Assembly: GCF_029351045.1 (NCBI RefSeq)
Contig: NZ_JARKIN010000001.1
Span: 6,663,001 to 6,727,000 of the forward strand
Source of the DNA: Streptomyces sp. WMMB303
GTDB taxonomy: Bacteria; Actinomycetota; Actinomycetes; Streptomycetales; Streptomycetaceae
Reading direction: 5' to 3'
DNA: 64,000 bases
Shown: in pieces, positions 59,438 to 64,000 of the stretch
Layout: the number at the start of each line of letters is the position of its first letter
How positions within the stretch are numbered: the first letter of the stretch is position 1
Made by a program: the position numbers and the translations under genes
The notes under the pieces: generated by a model
Database searches by the model: none
What the model was told of the DNA's origin: nothing
The model's input: the letters and a program-made list of their open reading frames with translations, nothing else

Positions 59438-60157
59438 TCAAGGCAGTGCCGTTGGGCGACGTGGCGGTGGGATGCGGTCGAGCAGGTCCCACAGCGGGCG
59501 TGCCCCAGCAGCCCATTCGCCCAGGACGCGGCGGTCGACGAGGTGGATTCGGTGTTCCCTGCCCCAGGGGATCGCCTTCGAGGAGAAACGGCCGTTGGTG
59601 AGCACGACCGCGATGTCCGCGCCGTGGACCTGCCGGGCGGTGCCGTTGACCTGCTGAAGCACGCCCACTCCGACAGCCGAGCCGCGGTCGCCGTCGCGAC
59701 GGTGCTTGCACTGGATCGCCCAGACGCGGCCTGCCGGGTCGGTGGCCCGTACGTCGCAGGCGTCGTCGCCCGCCCCGCCGATCCGCTCTGCCGTGCAGCC
59801 GTCGCGGCGCATCAAGTCCCGTATGCAGAACTCGAATGCGCGGTGTTCCAGTGCGTCGATTTCTGCGATGCGCAGCCGCAGGGCTCGAGTCCGGACGCGT
59901 TTCCACTCGGCTCGCTGTCGGGCCTGCTGGAGCCAGAAGCCGCCCGCGACCGAGGCGACCACGGCCGCGAGGACGAGGAGCCACCAGTGAGCGAGCAGCC
60001 ACTGCACGGCGGCGATCACCAGGCCGGCCGCTACCACGGCACCGACCAGCAGAGCGATCTGCTCGTCCTGCTTCTTGGAACGGCGGACTGAGCGGCGCCG
60101 CACCGGCCGACGGCGGCTCGCCGGTCGACGGCGCCGCACCGGCCGACGGCGGCTCAC
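59438..60157 (-). CDS. Membrane-anchored Mrr-like restriction endonuclease
   Basis: 239 residues. The first 28 residues are an Arg-rich repeat (RRRPVRRR). Two helices follow (ALLVGAVVAAGLVIAAVQWL, WWLLVLAAVVASVAGGF). The C-terminal Mrr_cat domain has CDVRATDPAGRVWAIQCKH, the D-(Q/E)xK motif of PD-(D/E)XK nucleases, plus VVLTNGRFSSKAI. Mrr enzymes usually cut methylated DNA. A membrane anchor is found in a subset of Streptomyces forms. Sits next to the AICE right border, in a defence-rich stretch. Confidence 0.85.
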   Translation of the reverse strand: MSRRRPVRRRRPASRRRPVRRRSVRRSKKQDEQIALLVGAVVAAGLVIAAVQWLLAHWWLLVLAAVVASVAGGFWLQQARQRAEWKRVRTRALRLRIAEIDALEHRAFEFCIRDLMRRDGCTAERIGGAGDDACDVRATDPAGRVWAIQCKHRRDGDRGSAVGVGVLQQVNGTARQVHGADIAVVLTNGRFSSKAIPWGREHRIHLVDRRVLGEWAAGARPLWDLLDRIPPPRRPTALP

Positions 60158-60627
60158 CGGGCCGCCCCTGGTGGGACCGGAGCGACGGCGGCGATCTGCG
60201 GCCAGGCACTGGCGTCACCACCGGACCTCGCTCCACCGCGGGTGACCCTCGTTATCCATGTCGTCATGATCGACATCCCCCTCTGGGCAGTTGCTTGACG
60301 CATCCCTGCACAGGCCATATGACAGCACGCGCCACTGACAGTGCGTAAGAGGTCGATCACGCGGAGCGATAGCATTTCGGCCAGCAAGACGCACCGATTC
60401 GCATCCACCAGATGAAGACGATCTGCGCGTTCGGGCGGCACATCACGTCAGGTTTCAGCCGTCTCCGCGCATCGCGGCGTGACGAAACTTCAAGCAAGCA
60501 TCCCCGGATCGCGCTCGAACCGCTCCCCCTGCCGCAATCGCAGGAAGATTGGGATCACGTACGCGATGTCAGGCCGATGGTCGCGATCGGGGGGGACGGC
60601 CGCGTAGGCGGCGGTGTTCCACAGTCG
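60158..60627. other. Intergenic, no supported gene
   Basis: About 470 bases. A short AT-richer stretch near 60270-60330 could be a promoter for the Mrr-like operon. No coding region that I can support. Confidence 0.4.
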
Positions 60628-61752
60628 TCAGGTGATGCCGAAGTGGCGAGATACCTCGTCGATCGTGAAGCGGGCGCGGAGCTTGCAGGCGGAGTTCTGG
60701 TTGGCGAAGAATCCGGTCCGCCACAGTGCTCTCTCGCGCGGCACAGCCTTTTCCCAGTCGACCGGCACGATCCACTCACGACGGTCCTCCCCGTCTTCCT
60801 CGGCTGCCGTACCGTCGTGGGCTCGGTAGCTGCCCTTGAGGGGGAGGTCGGTCATCCGCCGGCGCTCGCCGTCGACGGTGAGGGCGGCCTTCTCGAAGGG
60901 CTGCGGCTCGCCGGACACCGTGCCCACGCCGACGTATCCGGCTTTGGGAATGTGGGTGAAGACCCTCGCCCCCACGGGCAGGGAACGGAGCGTGCGGGAG
61001 AACCAGTCACCGCCGCCGGCCGACACAAAGCCGTAGCGCAGCGCGTCCTCCCAGCTTCGGTGGTCGGACTCGTCGCCGAAGGAGACGAACCAGTCCGTGC
61101 CGTTCCACGGCTCCTGTTTGCCCCGCCCCTTCTTTCCCGGAGCCGGTGCCGCGTCCTCGGCGTCGTCCAGCAGCCAGGTACGCGCCAGATAGGAGCGTCC
61201 CTCGTCCTCGAAGTAGCGGAAGAACAGCACATTGACGGGAACCCCGTAACCGGAAGCCAGGTAGGTGACGATCCGCTCGGTCGCGGCGTCCATCTCGCTT
61301 GCAACCACGGTGAGGGCATGGGTGCTGTTCAGCGCTTCCGGAATGCTGCCGCCGAACCGCAGCGCGAACGCCTCGTCCAGTTCCTCCGCCAGGCCCCGGC
61401 CGCGGGCGTACGCCGCGTAGATCTCCCGCACCTGCTCATTGGTGAGCTCCTGGACCCACGAGCCGTAGTCGAGCAACTGCGCCACGACCTCCCGGGGCGT
61501 GCGGTCCCGTTTGAGCTCCAGCACATGGAGGCCGCCCTCGGCATCCATGCCGAGCAGGTCGACGACCTTGCCGTGGTCCGTCTGCACTTGTCGGCCGATC
61601 AACAGGAGCGGACTCCCCAAAATCTTTGGATCGGCCTCTATCAGTTCTTCCAGCCTCGACTCCAGTGGCATCGGCCGCGTCACGACGCGCACCGGCTCTT
61701 CATCCACCCGCCACAACCCGAACTCCAGCGGCACCGTGTACTCCCCAACCAA
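60628..61752 (-). CDS. NucS/DUF91-like nuclease-domain protein
   Basis: 374 residues. The N-terminal about 120 residues have the RecB-like core: VVDLLGMDAEGGLHVLELKRDR (D and ExK, about residues 63-80) with LLDYGSWVQEL. This matches DUF91/NucS-C nuclease domains. The rest (about 130-374) is an unassigned domain with Trp-rich segments (WNGTDWFVSFGDE, RTLRSLPVGARVFTHIPKAGYVG). Similar two-domain proteins are common in mobile or defence islands, but this domain also occurs in housekeeping genes. Start at 61752 uncertain. Confidence 0.75.
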   Translation of the reverse strand: MVGEYTVPLEFGLWRVDEEPVRVVTRPMPLESRLEELIEADPKILGSPLLLIGRQVQTDHGKVVDLLGMDAEGGLHVLELKRDRTPREVVAQLLDYGSWVQELTNEQVREIYAAYARGRGLAEELDEAFALRFGGSIPEALNSTHALTVVASEMDAATERIVTYLASGYGVPVNVLFFRYFEDEGRSYLARTWLLDDAEDAAPAPGKKGRGKQEPWNGTDWFVSFGDESDHRSWEDALRYGFVSAGGGDWFSRTLRSLPVGARVFTHIPKAGYVGVGTVSGEPQPFEKAALTVDGERRRMTDLPLKGSYRAHDGTAAEEDGEDRREWIVPVDWEKAVPRERALWRTGFFANQNSACKLRARFTIDEVSRHFGIT

Positions 61753-62424
61753 TCAGACACACTCAGAAGCACCAGCAGACCTCGCGGACAGCGAGGCCAT
61801 CAAGTCAGCCCCCATGCCCCGTCCATGAGCGCGTCGTCGGTGTTTCACACCGTGCGGAGGCCAATGGGGTCGCGCCCGCCACGCCACTCTCGGCCGAGGA
61901 TGCCAGTGGTACAGCGAGCGCATGCAGCCGCCTGCCTGGGCGGGGACCGTGGATACCCCGCTATCCGCGCCCGACGCCTTCGCCGTACCCCGTGTTCCTC
62001 CGCCGTAGCTCACCGCTTGCCCCGCGCCGCGGCCCACTCCTGTGATGGTGGCCTTGGCCCAACACCCCTGACCCCAGGACACCGGCATCCCTGCGGACGG
62101 CGCGTATCTGGTTGGCACCACGTGGCGTGAGCTCCTGGATGCCACGATCGCGGTGGGCCGAGACATCGGCTCCTGGATCACCGCTACACCCCGTCTCGCA
62201 CGCCACGAGATCAGGGCACGCCGATACCCCCTCTCCGCCTATCTCGTGACGCGACCGACTCGGGCCGACGGTCCGGACACAGAACGCCGTCCGGGCCGTC
62301 GGCCGCCTCCTTCGGAGGAGGCGGCCGACGGCCCGGGTCAGCTGATCTCAGCGGCACTCATCCGGCGAACGCCGAGTACCGGCAGGCGGCGCGAAGGCAA
62401 CGGGTCACCTCCGCGGAGCGCCCG
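61753..62424. other. Gap with coding-like traces
   Basis: About 670 bases. On the plus strand near 62090-62220 a frame reads like a protein (GAYLVGTTWRELLDATIAVG) but no start or end is convincing, so it is probably an eroded gene. No intact gene supported. A hairpin (GGCCGTCGGCCGCC / GGCGGCCGACGGCC, 62297-62333) may terminate the 62425 gene. Confidence 0.35.
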
Positions 62425-63771
62425 CTACCTGCCACCGCCCGGGCCGCCGCCCTGGCCACCGCCACGCCTGCGCGTGGTGCCTTCCTGGTTGATGGGCGTC
62501 ATACCGCTCGTGTTGGAGCGGCGCAGGGCCGGGCGGTTGTCGCTGGTCCGCGGCGGCCCCTCGCCGACGGGTTGCCGCGAGCGGACGGGCATGCTCACGG
62601 TCGGGTTCGCGACCGGCTCGGGGCGGGCCAGCCGCGCCTCGGGAGCCCGGCTGGAACGCCGCTCACGACGCTCGCCCTCCGGCGCACGGCTGGACTCACG
62701 CCGAGAACGCCGCTCACCCTCCGGCGCACGACTGGACTCACGCCGAGAACGACGCTCGCCCTCCGGCGCACGGCTGGACTCACGTCGGGAACGCCGTTCC
62801 TCGGACGAACTGCTGGAACCACTCATCGACCGGGGAGCCGCAGACTGCGGAAGAGTACCGTTCCAACTCGGCGGCGGACGGCGGTCGCGCTCCGCACGGG
62901 GAGGCCGCACCGCGCGGGGCCGCTCCTGCGGAGCCGCACTCGAATCCCGCCTGCGCCGCTCGCCCTCGGGAGCCCGGCTCGACTCCCGCCGGGAACGCCG
63001 CTCGCCCTCCTCCGGCGCACGGCTGGAAGTCCGCCTGCGCAACTCGCTGTCCTCAGAGCCCCGGCCCCGCTCGGATCCGCTGGCGCGTCCCCGCACAGGC
63101 AGCTCGTAAGAAGCGTTGAACGGATCACCGAAGCTCGGGCGTTCGATCTGCGGCGCCGGCTCTGCCGCGCGACGCGCGCGCTCGACCTCCGCCGCACGGG
63201 CCTGATTGGCGGTGTAACGATTCCTGGCGTACTCGCCGGCCATTGCCACGCCTTGCACCGCGGCACCGACCGCCCTGGTCCTGGAGTCTTCGCCGAAGGC
63301 GTACATTCCAGCACCGGTGGCCCTTGCGGCACCGAGTGCGGCGGCGAAGACGTCCGGCGGATCGTTGGGGTGAGGCCGCAGCGCCCTGCGGCCCTCCAGG
63401 AAGACCGTCCGCGCTCCGGAGGCGCCGGTGAAAGCGACGCCCCAGTTATAGGTGGAAGTCCAACCCTGGTCCGCATCGTCTCGGGCGGTGCCGACGGCCT
63501 GCAGGGCCAGCCCGGCGGATTCCAGGGAGTCGACGGCCGTGTCCACGACGGCGGGCGTCCTGTCGACCACCCACTGCCCCGTCCGTCCCGCACGGTCGAT
63601 CGCGGAGGTCAGAAGCTCGGATCCGCGGATCTGGTGCGCCACGTTGTACACGGTGTTGTACCACGGTTCCGACTGGTATTCCTCAGGTGGGGGTGAGGGC
63701 GATCGGGATTCACCACGTTCGGGGTCGGGCTCACGGCGGCGCCGGCCGCGTCGGTCCGGAGGGGTTGTCAT
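62425..63771 (-). CDS. Orphan protein with 14-residue tandem repeats
   Basis: 448 residues. About 200 N-terminal residues are moderately ordered (WYNTVYNVAHQIRGSELLTS, GTARDDADQGWTSTYNWGVAF). The C-terminal half is disordered and contains at least five copies of RRSRRESSRAPEGE, three of them contiguous in DNA as 42-bp units near 62662-62790. The tail is Gly/Arg-rich. It has no signal peptide or TM helix. I do not recognise the family; it might be a structural or secreted-system scaffold. ATG 63771. Confidence 0.65.
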   Translation of the reverse strand: MTTPPDRRGRRRREPDPERGESRSPSPPPEEYQSEPWYNTVYNVAHQIRGSELLTSAIDRAGRTGQWVVDRTPAVVDTAVDSLESAGLALQAVGTARDDADQGWTSTYNWGVAFTGASGARTVFLEGRRALRPHPNDPPDVFAAALGAARATGAGMYAFGEDSRTRAVGAAVQGVAMAGEYARNRYTANQARAAEVERARRAAEPAPQIERPSFGDPFNASYELPVRGRASGSERGRGSEDSELRRRTSSRAPEEGERRSRRESSRAPEGERRRRDSSAAPQERPRAVRPPRAERDRRPPPSWNGTLPQSAAPRSMSGSSSSSEERRSRRESSRAPEGERRSRRESSRAPEGERRSRRESSRAPEGERRERRSSRAPEARLARPEPVANPTVSMPVRSRQPVGEGPPRTSDNRPALRRSNTSGMTPINQEGTTRRRGGGQGGGPGGGR

Positions 63772-63869
63772 GGTGTGCTCTCCGTCCTCTGTATGAGGTT
63801 CACCTCCCTACTACGGGGGTTGGTCCCCGGTGGTTCACGGTGCTGCCCGGTGCCGGAGCCGGCGCGCTG

Positions 63870-64000
63870 TCACTTCATCCCTCTGGACCGGGTCTGCTTC
63901 TGCGAGGCCGGCGCCTCCCGGTGCTGCTTCGGGGGCCGGCCGCGTGGGGGGTTGCCGTTGGGCGTCGGTCCTGCCGCGCGGGACTTCCGTGCGGCGGCCG
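63870..64000 (-). CDS. C-terminal end of a gene extending beyond the window
   Basis: The minus strand is open from the window end to a TGA at 63870. The 42 visible residues are basic and Pro/Gln-rich (ARKSRAAGPTPNGNPPRG, TRSRGMK at the end), similar in style to the tail of the 62425 gene. It lies 98 bases upstream of that gene and may be in the same operon. Function cannot be told. Confidence 0.4.
   Translation of the reverse strand, partial: AAARKSRAAGPTPNGNPPRGRPPKQHREAPASQKQTRSRGMK

Noticed and set aside
62660..63030. Regular 42-bp repeats, possible CRISPR
   Set aside because: Repeats are contiguous without unique spacers and keep a reading frame inside a protein gene.

Overview
The window is high-GC actinobacterial DNA, almost certainly Streptomyces. 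Support comes from codon use, GTG starts, ATGA-coupled genes, a Streptomyces-like cobalamin block, a recR/ybaB/dnaX/ffs/tRNA-Ser block, and an integrative element of the pSAM2 (AICE) type.

Layout. (1) 1-5.67 kb is the distal end of a mobile island. It holds a radical SAM/SPASM enzyme coupled by ATGA to a small Cys-containing peptide (candidate RiPP locus), an aminoglycoside-phosphotransferase-like kinase, an IS3-family insertion and an orphan membrane protein. It ends at a 3' fragment of a tRNA-Pro gene, which looks like an attachment scar. (2) 5.7-13.6 kb is mixed chromosome: a SigJ-type ECF sigma factor between short inverted repeats, a PIG-L deacetylase, a large orphan protein, metG and a GGCT-like protein. 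(3) 13.7-29 kb is the corrin-ring pathway: cobN behind a cobalamin riboswitch, divergent cobG-cobH-cobIJ, then cobK, cbiD, cobM and cobL. It is interrupted by an SMR transporter pair, a DsbA-like/MerR divergent pair and an Asp/Glu racemase-like gene. (4) 29-43 kb is core chromosome: S9 peptidase, SURF1, an ECF sigma factor with a membrane partner, aspartokinase, Uma2, a DNA-binding-like protein, DUF5063, recR, ybaB, dnaX, SRP RNA and tRNA-Ser.

(5) 43.1-58.8 kb is an intact 15,590-bp AICE integrated in tRNA-Ser(GGA) and bounded by identical 116-bp direct repeats. In order it has int, xis, a repeat-rich candidate origin, a DUF3987 protein, a prim-pol primase, a solitary C5-methyltransferase, small membrane proteins, a repeat cluster that may be clt, an FtsK-like transfer ATPase, Spd-like spread proteins, then a GntR regulator and a GNAT enzyme. 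Its cargo at the attR end is a stand-alone TIR protein, a ThsB/MTH538-like TIR protein, and a HIT-domain protein with a C-terminal membrane module whose start codon overlaps the TIR stop. This TIR plus HIT-membrane pair is the best candidate for an undescribed defence system in the window.

(6) 58.8-64 kb lies just outside attR: a gene remnant, a small membrane protein, a membrane-anchored Mrr-like nuclease, a NucS/DUF91-like nuclease, a repeat-rich acidic/basic protein and the tail of one more gene. The nucleases beside the AICE cargo suggest a local defence-rich zone. All functions are inferred from motifs read by eye; no database search was run.
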